This document shows positions 27,414 through 35,717 of a DNA stretch of 64,000 bases, in pieces (within the stretch, counting starts at the first letter, position 1; the number at the start of each line of letters is the position of its first letter). Under the pieces are notes generated by a model. The model had not been told where the DNA came from and did not search any database. It saw nothing but the letters and a program-made list of their open reading frames with translations. A program made the position numbers and the translations under genes. Source of the DNA: Leptolyngbya boryana PCC 6306 (lineage in GTDB: Bacteria > Cyanobacteriota > Cyanobacteriia > Leptolyngbyales > Leptolyngbyaceae); NCBI RefSeq assembly GCF_000353285.1, contig NZ_KB731326.1:1-64000 (forward strand), read 5' to 3'.

Positions 27414-28484
27414 TTATTCCCGTTCAATGGATACCGAAGATGAAAGGATAGGGCGCTGTTTTTGAATTGCCGGATTCTCACGCGCTTTCTGATAAATCTG
27501 ACTAAAGCCCTGCTGTTCGTCTGGAGTGAGATTTGCAATTAAAATTTCTCCGTCTTTTGCTTTGAGTAAACAGTAGCCGTCTTCATTGCGGGTAATTGTT
27601 AACGTTCCGTGGGTATCACGGCTGATACTATACTTACTGTTCGGACGGTTGAACTTGTCTGTATCGTATCCATCGAGCAGATAGTTCGCAACATAAGCTG
27701 CCTTTGCTCCTCGTGGTGCTAGACCGCCTAAATTTTGTGTTTGTTCGTTGAACGTGTGATCGCTTGTAATGGAATCAAGCCCATGTATCTCAATGTTGAG
27801 ACGCGAAATAATAATGTCATGCTCTTGCGAGAACGAGAGGTCATTCTTGATGACGTGGTACTCGCCGTTGTCGCTAACTTGAAAGACAAGTACCTCATTC
27901 CCTTCTTCGTTGCAAATAGTATAGATACTCTGATCTACAGAAATAGTATAGTTCTCAGCAGCATAATGCCCTTCACTTCCATAGGCGTTTGTAAGTTTTG
28001 CAACAGTATCTGCAAGAATTCGGTGTTTTGAGTATTCGAGTTCTGTTGATGTCGGTAGGACTTGAGGCTGAATTGCGGCTGGAAGGGAAGGCAAGAGTGC
28101 AGGGGGGACGCTTCCTGTCAGTTGACCCACCGTTGTTCTCGGTTCTAGCAAATGAGGATTCGTTCCAGCAAGTTCTTGCAGTGCAGCTGTCACTCTCGGT
28201 GGCAGTGCGATCGGTTCAGAAATCCCTTCAAGCTGAATAGCTGGCGCTGTTCCTGCCCTCAACAAGTAGGGTGCTGTTCCAGCAAGCTCGTTTGGAGATT
28301 CATACTGCACTTCGATCTCCGGAGGAACATCTTCGATTTCTACACCGATTTTCGGTGACCTCGATTGTGTCTGTAACTGAAGAAAGCGCAGCAGCAGCAG
28401 AATTTCTGCAATGCGTTCCCACATATGCAGGTAGCTATTGATTGCTGATTGTGCGTCACCTTTGTCGATAAATACGTCTGCCAT
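27414..28484 (-). CDS. Hypothetical protein with two copies of the shared C-terminal-type module
   Basis: 356 aa, soluble. The N terminus is helical (INSYLHMWERIAEILLLLRF). A Pro-rich middle holds two imperfect repeats (APYLLRAGTAPAIQLEG, TNPHLLEPRT). It then carries two units of the module found at the ends of the large proteins: YTISVDQSIYTI ... VLVFQVSDNGEY, and YSISRDTHGTLTITR ... AKDGEILIANL with a following acidic residue and Phe. It is 9 bases downstream of the coupling ATPase gene, so it is probably translated with it. An adaptor or substrate of the secretion channel is a reasonable hypothesis. Confidence 0.6.
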   Translation of the reverse strand: MADVFIDKGDAQSAINSYLHMWERIAEILLLLRFLQLQTQSRSPKIGVEIEDVPPEIEVQYESPNELAGTAPYLLRAGTAPAIQLEGISEPIALPPRVTAALQELAGTNPHLLEPRTTVGQLTGSVPPALLPSLPAAIQPQVLPTSTELEYSKHRILADTVAKLTNAYGSEGHYAAENYTISVDQSIYTICNEEGNEVLVFQVSDNGEYHVIKNDLSFSQEHDIIISRLNIEIHGLDSITSDHTFNEQTQNLGGLAPRGAKAAYVANYLLDGYDTDKFNRPNSKYSISRDTHGTLTITRNEDGYCLLKAKDGEILIANLTPDEQQGFSQIYQKARENPAIQKQRPILSSSVSIERE

Positions 28485-28493
28485 CTCGCCCTC

Positions 28494-30392
28494 CTACAAC
28501 AATCCAGCCGCGATCGCCCAGGCTGCCGTTTCTTCAACATTCGGGTCAACTTTTTTCTCTAGTGGGTAAGTCTCCAGAAAATACTCTTTCCGCAACCGCA
28601 TTGCGGCATCGTCAATTCGTGTTTGTGAACTTTTTTTGATTAGTCGCGCTTTTACTTTCTGCCACTTTGCTTGGCTCATCTCCATTCGCTGAGTGTCCGC
28701 TTTGGGAATCTTAATCGTGCAGCGAAGTGGTAGAGAAATTTCATCTTTGTTGCTGTATCCTCGATTGAGCAGAATGCACGTTCCTTGCGGCAATCTGAGA
28801 AACTGTTCGGGAGCAAACAGCTTACGAGTTCGTTCCTGTTGTGAAATACTCGTACTAGCCCCCCCTTTTCCACCCATGCTGCGCGATCGACCTTTGTATT
28901 GCAAATGCTCTTCGCCGAGGAACTTCGAGAAGACATCAGCCGACTCGTATTCTTGGGGATTGAAGATGACTTTTCCAGCACACCCCCCAAAGATTGCCCT
29001 CGCCGTCTCGCGACCGTAGACTTTCTCAAGCTGTGCTAGGTTTTGAAAGCCAAGCAGACACGATAAGCCATACTCGCGAAACTCGTTAATCCATTTGACC
29101 AGATCCGGAATGTAGAGAGTCGGCAACTCATCGAGTGCAAGCACGAGCGGATCTTTGCGGTTCGGGTTCGCATTTTTGGTCACAATCATGTGTAGAACTG
29201 TGGCAAGCAGCGGTGCTACCACATCGCGGCGTTCTTGATCCATGCCAAGGATTAACAGTTGCTTTCCAGAAAGCGTTAGCGGAATTGTCGATGTGCCGCA
29301 AAACACGCTCAGGATTGTTGGACTCATAAATCGGCTGAACAAAATGCTTGCTGTCGAAATGACGCTCGCAACTGTTTTTTCACTATCTGCCATTGAGATG
29401 AGTTGCCCAAAGCTTGTTTCGATCCAGGTCGGTAAATCGGCTGCTTGCATTCGTGCGGCTAGATTCGGGGCACCGAGTGCTTTAGCGCAGGTAATAATGT
29501 CTGGGTACGGGGTACTCTTTGCGAGCAGCAGGACGGCTTGAATCAGTTGATCGCCAGAATTAGTAAAGAACGGATCTTCAACCGTTTGGGTTCCGGGCTT
29601 GAAGTTGCGGTTGAGAACGATCGCGATCTGCCGCGCCATCTCAACATCATCGATGTCCCGAATAAAGTCGAGTGGGTTACAGACATCGCTCTCTGGAAAG
29701 CCAGGAGCAAAGACTCGCACTTCGTATCCTGCCTTCGCTGCAACGCCTGCGATGCGCTCACTTTGAATCGGGTACTTAAAGTCGTAAAGAATGAGCGGAA
29801 ACCCCTGATCAATCACCGATCTCAGTGAGGGATCAATGATTGAGTGGGTTTTTCCGGTTCCAGGTCCACCGACAACTGCCGTTCCGCTTTGAGCTTCGGT
29901 AAGCCAAAGCGTTTTGGTATCATCTTTGATCCGGACGACCGTTGCCCCAGGTTCAGTCGGTGTCGGCTGACCAGGTTTTGAAACCGCAGTCGGAAGAAAC
30001 TGGAGTTGAGGTTTGACGACAAACAGCGTGACGGCATTGCGCCGACGATCGTTGATTTGGCGATGAGCGAGTCGGCGGGCAGCACGCTTCTCTTTTTTGC
30101 CTGCCCATTGTGCGGTTGCCAACCGATTTTTTTTGCTGACTCGCCCTCCATCTTGACGATTGAGCCAAATCAAGCCCACCACAGCCGTGAGAATGACTGC
30201 ACCATTCGGTGAAAAAAGTTGTTTTTGAATCGCCTGGACGGTTGGACTATTTGGCGTAGCGGCTGCTAGAGATTGCGATGCCTCTGGCACACGCGAACGT
30301 GCCTGCATCGAGGTCGCACTCAATAAACTTAGTGAGAGTGCGATACCGAGACCGAACAGCGCTGCTTGAAATGGGCGAATTAGCTTGTTCAT
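28494..30392 (-). CDS. Type IV secretion coupling ATPase (VirD4/TraD-like)
   Basis: 632 aa. The N terminus has a membrane segment (about 8-28), an Ala/Ser stretch and a second segment (about 65-78, ILTAVVGLIWLN), as expected for an inner-membrane coupling protein. The cytoplasmic part has Walker A VGGPGTGKTHS near 172-182, an ILYDFKYP strand, and Walker B LVLALDELPTLY near 414-425. FREYGLSCLLGFQNLAQL and the NPQEYESADVFSKFLG sensor region follow. Such ATPases bring the relaxosome and protein substrates to the channel. The start codon overlaps the DsbA-like gene's stop (ATGA), indicating coupled translation. A dispersed hairpin repeat falls in its N-terminal coding part (30277-30309). Confidence 0.88.
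   Translation of the reverse strand: MNKLIRPFQAALFGLGIALSLSLLSATSMQARSRVPEASQSLAAATPNSPTVQAIQKQLFSPNGAVILTAVVGLIWLNRQDGGRVSKKNRLATAQWAGKKEKRAARRLAHRQINDRRRNAVTLFVVKPQLQFLPTAVSKPGQPTPTEPGATVVRIKDDTKTLWLTEAQSGTAVVGGPGTGKTHSIIDPSLRSVIDQGFPLILYDFKYPIQSERIAGVAAKAGYEVRVFAPGFPESDVCNPLDFIRDIDDVEMARQIAIVLNRNFKPGTQTVEDPFFTNSGDQLIQAVLLLAKSTPYPDIITCAKALGAPNLAARMQAADLPTWIETSFGQLISMADSEKTVASVISTASILFSRFMSPTILSVFCGTSTIPLTLSGKQLLILGMDQERRDVVAPLLATVLHMIVTKNANPNRKDPLVLALDELPTLYIPDLVKWINEFREYGLSCLLGFQNLAQLEKVYGRETARAIFGGCAGKVIFNPQEYESADVFSKFLGEEHLQYKGRSRSMGGKGGASTSISQQERTRKLFAPEQFLRLPQGTCILLNRGYSNKDEISLPLRCTIKIPKADTQRMEMSQAKWQKVKARLIKKSSQTRIDDAAMRLRKEYFLETYPLEKKVDPNVEETAAWAIAAGLL
30277..30309. repeat. Dispersed hairpin repeat, copy B
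   Basis: GATGCCTCTGGCACACG is followed by GTGCCTGCATC a few bases on. The arms GATGC/GCATC and GGCAC/GTGCC make a clear hairpin. The first 17 bases are identical to copy A at 5446. It lies in the N-terminal coding region of the coupling ATPase gene and encodes SRVPEAS, the same peptide as in the broken gene at 5200. Confidence 0.5.
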
Positions 30393-31165
30393 GCGTGATC
30401 GAGGACAGCTTTGATCGGCGATAGATCCGAACCAGAAAACAGTTCAACCGTTTGATTTTGGCTGACAATAAACGAGGGTGTGCCTGAAATGCCCAGTCGA
30501 TTTGCGAGATCAACATCTGCGCGAACGGCGGAGAGCGCTGCGTTCGATCTGCGATCGCGATCGAATTGGTCTAAATTTAACTTCAGGGTGCGAGCGATAT
30601 CGAAATACAACGGTTCACCGAGATCAGATTGATGAGTAAACAAGGCATCGTGATACTGCCAAAATTTTCCTTGCTGCGCGGCTGCCCATGCTGCTAACGC
30701 CGCAGGCATCGCCTGAGCATGAATGCTCACTAACGGCAGATGTTTGTAAACAAGCTGTACGTCGGAGCGGTCAGCGACCAGTTTCTGAAGGTCAATATGA
30801 GCTTTGGCGCAAAACGGGCACTCAAAATCTGAAAATTCAACTAGCAGTAGTTTCCCATGCCCTGCACCTATTGCTGGAGATTGACCTAGAACCGTTGTTG
30901 GCGACTGCTTGAAGCGCTCTAATGCTTGAGATTGATCTTGCGTCCTTTGATTCTCTTGTTCGGATTGATAGGCTGTGATTGCGCCGATTAACACATCCGG
31001 GTGCGCTCGGATAATGCTTAATACCTCCGCTTCAATGTTGGTTGAATCAATGGTCTGTGGTTGGGCTGCAAGAACAACTGACTGTGGCAAGAATATTGTC
31101 CACAGTGAGATCGAGAGAGCCAGCGTACAATAAAATTTTTGTACAAAAGTCATTTGCTTTATCAT
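30389..31165 (-). CDS. Periplasmic DsbA-like thiol oxidoreductase
   Basis: I chose the ATG at 31163-31165 (258 aa), which avoids overlap with the upstream gene. The N terminus is a signal peptide (FYCTLALSISLWTIFLP, cut after VVLAAQ). The thioredoxin-fold domain has FSDFECPFCAKAH with the CPFC active site near residue 114, a helical insertion, and GISGTPSFIV with the cis-Pro. Family members oxidise or isomerise disulphides in exported proteins. Here the obvious client is the Cys-rich wall hydrolase three genes upstream. F-type conjugation loci also carry Dsb-like proteins (TrbB, TraF). The stop overlaps the start of the coupling ATPase gene. Confidence 0.82.
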   Translation of the reverse strand: MIKQMTFVQKFYCTLALSISLWTIFLPQSVVLAAQPQTIDSTNIEAEVLSIIRAHPDVLIGAITAYQSEQENQRTQDQSQALERFKQSPTTVLGQSPAIGAGHGKLLLVEFSDFECPFCAKAHIDLQKLVADRSDVQLVYKHLPLVSIHAQAMPAALAAWAAAQQGKFWQYHDALFTHQSDLGEPLYFDIARTLKLNLDQFDRDRRSNAALSAVRADVDLANRLGISGTPSFIVSQNQTVELFSGSDLSPIKAVLDHA

Positions 31166-31184
31166 GATTGTCGTTCTTAAAAAA

Positions 31185-31826
31185 TTAGGTACGAGGTTGA
31201 ATTGCAGAGTTTGCCATTGCAACTAGGGAGTCTCGATCTCCGACTTTGATTCCAACGACATACCGAACCCCTTTCTCATCCCAGACGACCTTGGCATCGT
31301 TGCAGTTCGCACCGCAGATCCAAGGGATGAAATAGCCTTCGATTTGGTTCGTGAGCTGTACTTTTGCCATCAACTGCTTTGAACGCAGTCCTTTGAAGGC
31401 TGGGTCTTTCATGAATCCATAAGCTTCCTCGATCGCGGGTGTGCCGTCTGTTTTGCGAGTTGCCGAAACGGTTCCTAACCGACAAGCATTTCCACCAGAA
31501 CAGGTTGGACTATAGCCTAGTATCACAGCGTATCCATTCGGGGTGGCACGATCGATGACAGCATAAGCTTTCAGTCGTCGTGCCTCAGCTTCTGATGTTG
31601 AGTCTTTGTTGCGCTGTCCACTGCTTGGAATATAAGTAGGTAATCGCAGCGGAATTCCGGTCATTTGTAGTTGAACTAGAATTGGATTGAACAAATTAGT
31701 GGCATCCGGAATACCAGGTTCGATGCTTGTTGCCTGAGCGAGAACGGGTGTCGCTTTAAATATCAGTAAACAAGCACACAGAAACACGATCAGATAGCGG
31801 CAAATCCATTGATTAATCAATTTCAT
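31185..31826 (-). CDS. Secreted hypothetical protein in the T4SS locus
   Basis: 213 aa with a signal peptide (YLIVFLCACLLIFKATPVLA, then Q). The mature part has PTCSGGNACRLGTV and WICGANCNDAKVVWDEKG, two Cys pairs that probably form disulphides, and a C-terminal YVVGIKVGDRDSLVAMANS. No family was recognised. Position between the secreted 131-aa protein and the DsbA-like gene, plus the Cys pairs, suggests a periplasmic component or accessory of the channel. Confidence 0.65.
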   Translation of the reverse strand: MKLINQWICRYLIVFLCACLLIFKATPVLAQATSIEPGIPDATNLFNPILVQLQMTGIPLRLPTYIPSSGQRNKDSTSEAEARRLKAYAVIDRATPNGYAVILGYSPTCSGGNACRLGTVSATRKTDGTPAIEEAYGFMKDPAFKGLRSKQLMAKVQLTNQIEGYFIPWICGANCNDAKVVWDEKGVRYVVGIKVGDRDSLVAMANSAIQPRT

Positions 31827-32009
31827 AAATTCTCCAGGAGTGTGAAATTCTATGGCATAGCAGCAGGTAAAGAAAGTACAACATGGTTTTTTTAGTGCTG
31901 TTACAGCGGTTGTGGTGAATGATGAAACAGAGAAAGCAGAACTTCAAGCGATGGGGTTTGAACTCCCACGGGTGTGCATGGATGCAACAATGGGAGATAT
32001 CGGATAAAT

Positions 32010-32405
32010 TCACTCTCTAGTACGGGAGCTAGATCGGATTTGCTGTTGAATTGCGTCTACAAGTTTGAGCGCAGTTGGTTGCGGAACACCGAAGCCTGTG
32101 ATATCTTCTGCTCTCAGCATTCCTCCAGTTCCACGTACAAATTGCCATTGATTCGCAGTTAAATCTTTTAACACCACCGTTTGTCCACCTGTTTCTCCAT
32201 CTACCCACGAATACAGTCCATAGCGATCTGCAATCGCCAGTCGTGTCACCGTAGCTTTTGGATATCGGCTTCTAACAAGCTGAACGATCGCTGTTTCATC
32301 CGGATTCTTTGGTACATACTGAGCTTGAACAGAAGTCTTCGACGCGATGCTCATCATGATCGGAAGCGAAAACAAAGTCAGTAATAGTAGTAATCGTCTT
32401 TGCAT
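32010..32405 (-). CDS. Small secreted hypothetical protein
   Basis: I chose the internal ATG at 32403-32405 (131 aa) because it opens a clean signal peptide (MQRRLLLLLTLFSLPIMM, cut near VQAQ). The mature domain of about 100 residues (IVQLVRSRYPKATVTRL, YGLYSWVDGETGGQTVVL, GVPQPTALKLVDAIQQ) is unrecognised and lacks Cys. It lies between the wall hydrolase and another secreted protein in the same operon. A periplasmic accessory role is inferred from position alone. Confidence 0.6.
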   Translation of the reverse strand: MQRRLLLLLTLFSLPIMMSIASKTSVQAQYVPKNPDETAIVQLVRSRYPKATVTRLAIADRYGLYSWVDGETGGQTVVLKDLTANQWQFVRGTGGMLRAEDITGFGVPQPTALKLVDAIQQQIRSSSRTRE

Positions 32406-32464
32406 GAGCTTGTTCCTATAAAATGACGTGATTCTAATATCAAAATCGTGACGTGTTCTGAAAC

Positions 32465-34918
32465 TTAAACTTTGACTCGGCACAGATAGCGAGTAAATCT
32501 GCCATTACAGCCATACGACCCGCTAAAACAACCATCGCTTTCCCAAACGAAATTACACCGACCCGATGAGTTAGATATTGTGGTTTTACAGCCATCACTG
32601 GTGCAAATCCCAATATGTCCAGCAGCAACGCTGTCATCCATGATTAAGATATCGCCTGCTTTCGCATCGCTTGCGTTGACAAGGGTACCGCGACTTCCAT
32701 TTTTGCAGCCGTCGATTGCAGATGTAATGCTGAGCGCAGGTTGGCTACCACCAAACATTGGCAATCCTGCTCGCTTTAGCACTGTGTCTACTGCAACCAT
32801 ACAGCCGTTACGACCATAATCGGTTGCTGGATCATTGCACTGATTGATCTTTCCTTTATTCGCAAGGGCTGATTTGAGGACGCGATCGTTCACTGATCCA
32901 CTTGCCGGAGCCGACGCAAGGCAAGTTGTTGCACCTGTCAGTTGAGCATTTGGGGCATTAATCGAGGGAGGAGTTCCAGGGGTTGCTGCTCTTGCTCGTT
33001 CAAGTGCGGCTTGGTAGCTGCGAGCATGGCTTGCAATCAGCTCAATCTGGTCATGGTCGTTGACTTGTTGACGGGCACAGCTATAGTTTGCTCTCCCACC
33101 TGAAAAGCACTGGGCGATCGGGCGAGCTTGACCATAGAAGCCTTCCTTTAGTCCCACACATAAAGCATCAGCAGCCGTATTGAAATCTTGTAATCGCTTG
33201 TCGGAAACACCCCCATACTTCATTCCGAGGCGCTTCATAATTTTGGTTTTTTCATAGCAGTGCGTCACTTGAATCATGCCTTCGCCTATGCCACACGCAT
33301 CATAGGCTCGCTTGTCATATTCCTCCATTGTGTTGAAGTGATCCGTTTCGTGACGGGCAGTTGCCAAAGCATAAGCAAGCTGTGCAGAATCAGTCAATCC
33401 AGCCTTGGCACAAGACCGCATAATGTAGGGAATGTACTGTGCTGCACGTTTTCGCTCTCCGTGATCTGTAGGGGTTGCATTAATTACAGCCTGAGTGACA
33501 GCATCGAGGTGCTTAAGGTCGATCGGCAAGCTTGCAGAACAAGTATCACTGCCGCTATCTTCTTCTGTCGCTATCTCTGGTGGTGTATAGTCGTCTCCGG
33601 TGACATCCTTTCCAGTGCTTGGTGGCAAAAATGGGATAATTTGCTTTTCGCGGAATGAGCCGATCGGCATTCCTGCGTCACCGGGCGGGAAGAAGTAAGG
33701 CGTACAGGTCTTTCCGACAAAAGGCAGTCGTTTACAGGCACGAAACTTTAATCCTACGGTAATGCTGCCTTTGTCTTCTTGTGGACGAGTTACCACAACA
33801 CGAAATGCTTTGCCAAACGGATGATTACCCACAGGTCCCTTGCAGCCAAATGGAATGCAAAGTGGTCCATAACCGTCTTTAGCCTGTAATCGACCGTCTA
33901 ACCACGCAAAGCCAGAATACTGCGTTGTCATCATATCGTGCATCTCAATGTGCGGACATGACTTACCTGGACATTCAACCTCCTCGAATTTGTCTCGACG
34001 GGGGATGGTTCCACTAATTACCCGCAAACGGTTTTGCTCTTTTGGTCCGAGCACCACATCGACCTCAGCGAACCGCACTCCTTGAGCGAGTTTTGGTGCA
34101 ACGGGGAATTTTGATAGCGGAATATTACCAAGTCCAACCGAGTTAAGGTCTTTGAGCAATGCTTGATCTGCTACCTTAAGCTGATCGAGGGGGGCAGTCG
34201 ATAATCCCGGTAAATCATCGAGTTTGAATGATGTCAGTTTGAAATCTCCTAGCGATTTAAGCGGCAATTTGGCAATGTCTGGAAATGCTTTGACTAAATC
34301 TGACACGGTTGCTACTTGTTCAAACTGAAGTGGTAAATGCTCAAAATCGATATTTCGAGTGGGATCAATCGGCACACCAAGCTTAGTTTGCAAGCTTTGC
34401 ATTGCCAGTTGAACAAGTGGTTTTGCCCGCTGAATGGGTAAATTGCCAAAACCGGGAATATCTTCGATGAGGCTTGTAGGCGTTTGCAGCTTGACTACAT
34501 CACCAAGATGAGCGAGGTTGAGCGATTGTAAATTCGCTCTGGATAAACGCGCAATCTGACTGATACTGAGTTGCCCAATTCCAAATGCCTCACCTCCAGA
34601 AATTGAGCCAATTTGGAGATACTGCGTAGGATCGACATACGCACCTGGAACCAGTTGGCTAAAATCAGAATTCGGTGAGATTTGTTGAAGCTGAGAGAGA
34701 AGGTCACGATCAACCTGAATCTGTGGAAATTGCTTTAAGCTGACTGCGCCAAAATCAGGAACTTCAACCGACTGCATTCCTGCATTCGTTTGAACTTGCA
34801 GCGTTTGTGTTGGCATTGCTGCCTCGGTTGTTTGGGCTTGGGCGACGTTTACGGGTCCTAGCGTGGCGCTTAGGCAAATTACGAACAGTAAAACGACCCG
34901 AACAATTAATCTAAACAT
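32465..34918 (-). CDS. Secreted Cys-rich wall hydrolase: lysozyme-like plus NlpC/CHAP-like domains (VirB1 role)
   Basis: I chose the ATG at 34916-34918 (817 aa), giving a clear signal peptide (FRLIVRVVLLFVICLSATL, cut near AQA). The N-terminal 280 residues are a repeat-like helical region (LSQLQQISPN, LPGLSTAPLDQL). A Cys-containing beta region follows. Next is a lysozyme/chitinase-type domain with ATARHETDHFNTM (probable catalytic Glu near 523) and GEGMIQVTHC. The last 130 residues resemble an NlpC/CHAP peptidase, with Cys in NGCMVAVDTVL near 704 and His in AAGHIGICTSDG near 768. The protein would open peptidoglycan for the conjugation channel, as VirB1 or P19 do. Many Cys make it the likely client of the DsbA-like protein. 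Confidence 0.78.
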   Translation of the reverse strand: MFRLIVRVVLLFVICLSATLGPVNVAQAQTTEAAMPTQTLQVQTNAGMQSVEVPDFGAVSLKQFPQIQVDRDLLSQLQQISPNSDFSQLVPGAYVDPTQYLQIGSISGGEAFGIGQLSISQIARLSRANLQSLNLAHLGDVVKLQTPTSLIEDIPGFGNLPIQRAKPLVQLAMQSLQTKLGVPIDPTRNIDFEHLPLQFEQVATVSDLVKAFPDIAKLPLKSLGDFKLTSFKLDDLPGLSTAPLDQLKVADQALLKDLNSVGLGNIPLSKFPVAPKLAQGVRFAEVDVVLGPKEQNRLRVISGTIPRRDKFEEVECPGKSCPHIEMHDMMTTQYSGFAWLDGRLQAKDGYGPLCIPFGCKGPVGNHPFGKAFRVVVTRPQEDKGSITVGLKFRACKRLPFVGKTCTPYFFPPGDAGMPIGSFREKQIIPFLPPSTGKDVTGDDYTPPEIATEEDSGSDTCSASLPIDLKHLDAVTQAVINATPTDHGERKRAAQYIPYIMRSCAKAGLTDSAQLAYALATARHETDHFNTMEEYDKRAYDACGIGEGMIQVTHCYEKTKIMKRLGMKYGGVSDKRLQDFNTAADALCVGLKEGFYGQARPIAQCFSGGRANYSCARQQVNDHDQIELIASHARSYQAALERARAATPGTPPSINAPNAQLTGATTCLASAPASGSVNDRVLKSALANKGKINQCNDPATDYGRNGCMVAVDTVLKRAGLPMFGGSQPALSITSAIDGCKNGSRGTLVNASDAKAGDILIMDDSVAAGHIGICTSDGCKTTISNSSGRCNFVWESDGCFSGSYGCNGRFTRYLCRVKV

Positions 34919-34946
34919 AGCGGAATCGTTAGGTAGAAAAGGGAGC

Positions 34947-35708
34947 TTATAAAGCAAGCGTCATGAGCCAATCAATAAATTCAGTCGGAACGCCAGAACT
35001 AGATACGGCATCATCAAACGATCGCCCAGACTCAACAAGTGAAAAAAACTTTTTCAAACTGTCACGAACCAGACTGTTTGGTGCAATCAAAGACTTCGCT
35101 TCTGCGATCGCAAGCCCTTGTCGAACTTTTTGAATATTTTGCTGATCAACATTACTCTTTCGGTTTTGACTAGGGCGAGTTCTAATTGACTGTGAAGCCT
35201 GACCATTATCAGCCACAATCTGTATTGTTCTAATATTGGTTTTAGATTGTTTGACTAATCGCAGTTCAAACTCGTAAAGTTTTCGATTACTGCCGTTAGA
35301 GCGCGACGTAATCACTATCAGCGTTGTATTTTGGATTCCTGCCGCCTGATAAGATGCTCTTGCGTTTCTTGGAAAGGCAATTGCATTCCGAAGCTGGCGG
35401 AGGTAGATAACTGTTGCCCCGGAACTACAGCCTGATCCACTCCCTGAATTCGCCGTGATTGAGCAAAGTGGAGAATCAAAGCCTAGAACTACCTTCGAGC
35501 GATCGTCGAGACGAACTTGCCGGACAATTTCACCAGATGGAATAAAGCTTAAATTGACAGTATGACCAAGCGGTAGCTCGATCGCGGGTAAGCCATTCAC
35601 GCCTTGAGCATCGCGGCTGGTGATCGATTGAATTGTGCTAGCCCGAATCGGAAGAACAGTCATGCAAAGTGCAATCGTGGACAGTAAGCAAGCGAGGCGA
35701 ACATTCAT
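34947..35708 (-). CDS. Outer-membrane core component, VirB9/TraK-like
   Basis: 253 aa with a signal peptide (ACLLSTIALCMTVLPIRAS) and a strong GGAGG upstream. The first mature domain (ELPLGHTVNLSFIPSGEIVRQV is its core, then DDRSKVVLGFD) has the strand pattern of the VirB9/TraK N-terminal domain. Two Cys (LCSIT, SGCSSG) may pair. The C-terminal 90 residues are helical and differ from classical VirB9. In the operon it directly follows the VirB10-like gene, its expected partner in the outer-membrane ring. The assignment rests on context and pattern. Confidence 0.6.
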   Translation of the reverse strand: MNVRLACLLSTIALCMTVLPIRASTIQSITSRDAQGVNGLPAIELPLGHTVNLSFIPSGEIVRQVRLDDRSKVVLGFDSPLCSITANSGSGSGCSSGATVIYLRQLRNAIAFPRNARASYQAAGIQNTTLIVITSRSNGSNRKLYEFELRLVKQSKTNIRTIQIVADNGQASQSIRTRPSQNRKSNVDQQNIQKVRQGLAIAEAKSLIAPNSLVRDSLKKFFSLVESGRSFDDAVSSSGVPTEFIDWLMTLAL

Positions 35709-35717
35709 GTGTGCCTC

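Noticed and set aside
31139-31150. A third TTTTGTACAAAA-like palindrome
   Set aside because: It falls inside the signal-peptide coding part of the DsbA-like gene (codons for TFVQK), so it is probably a coincidence of coding sequence.
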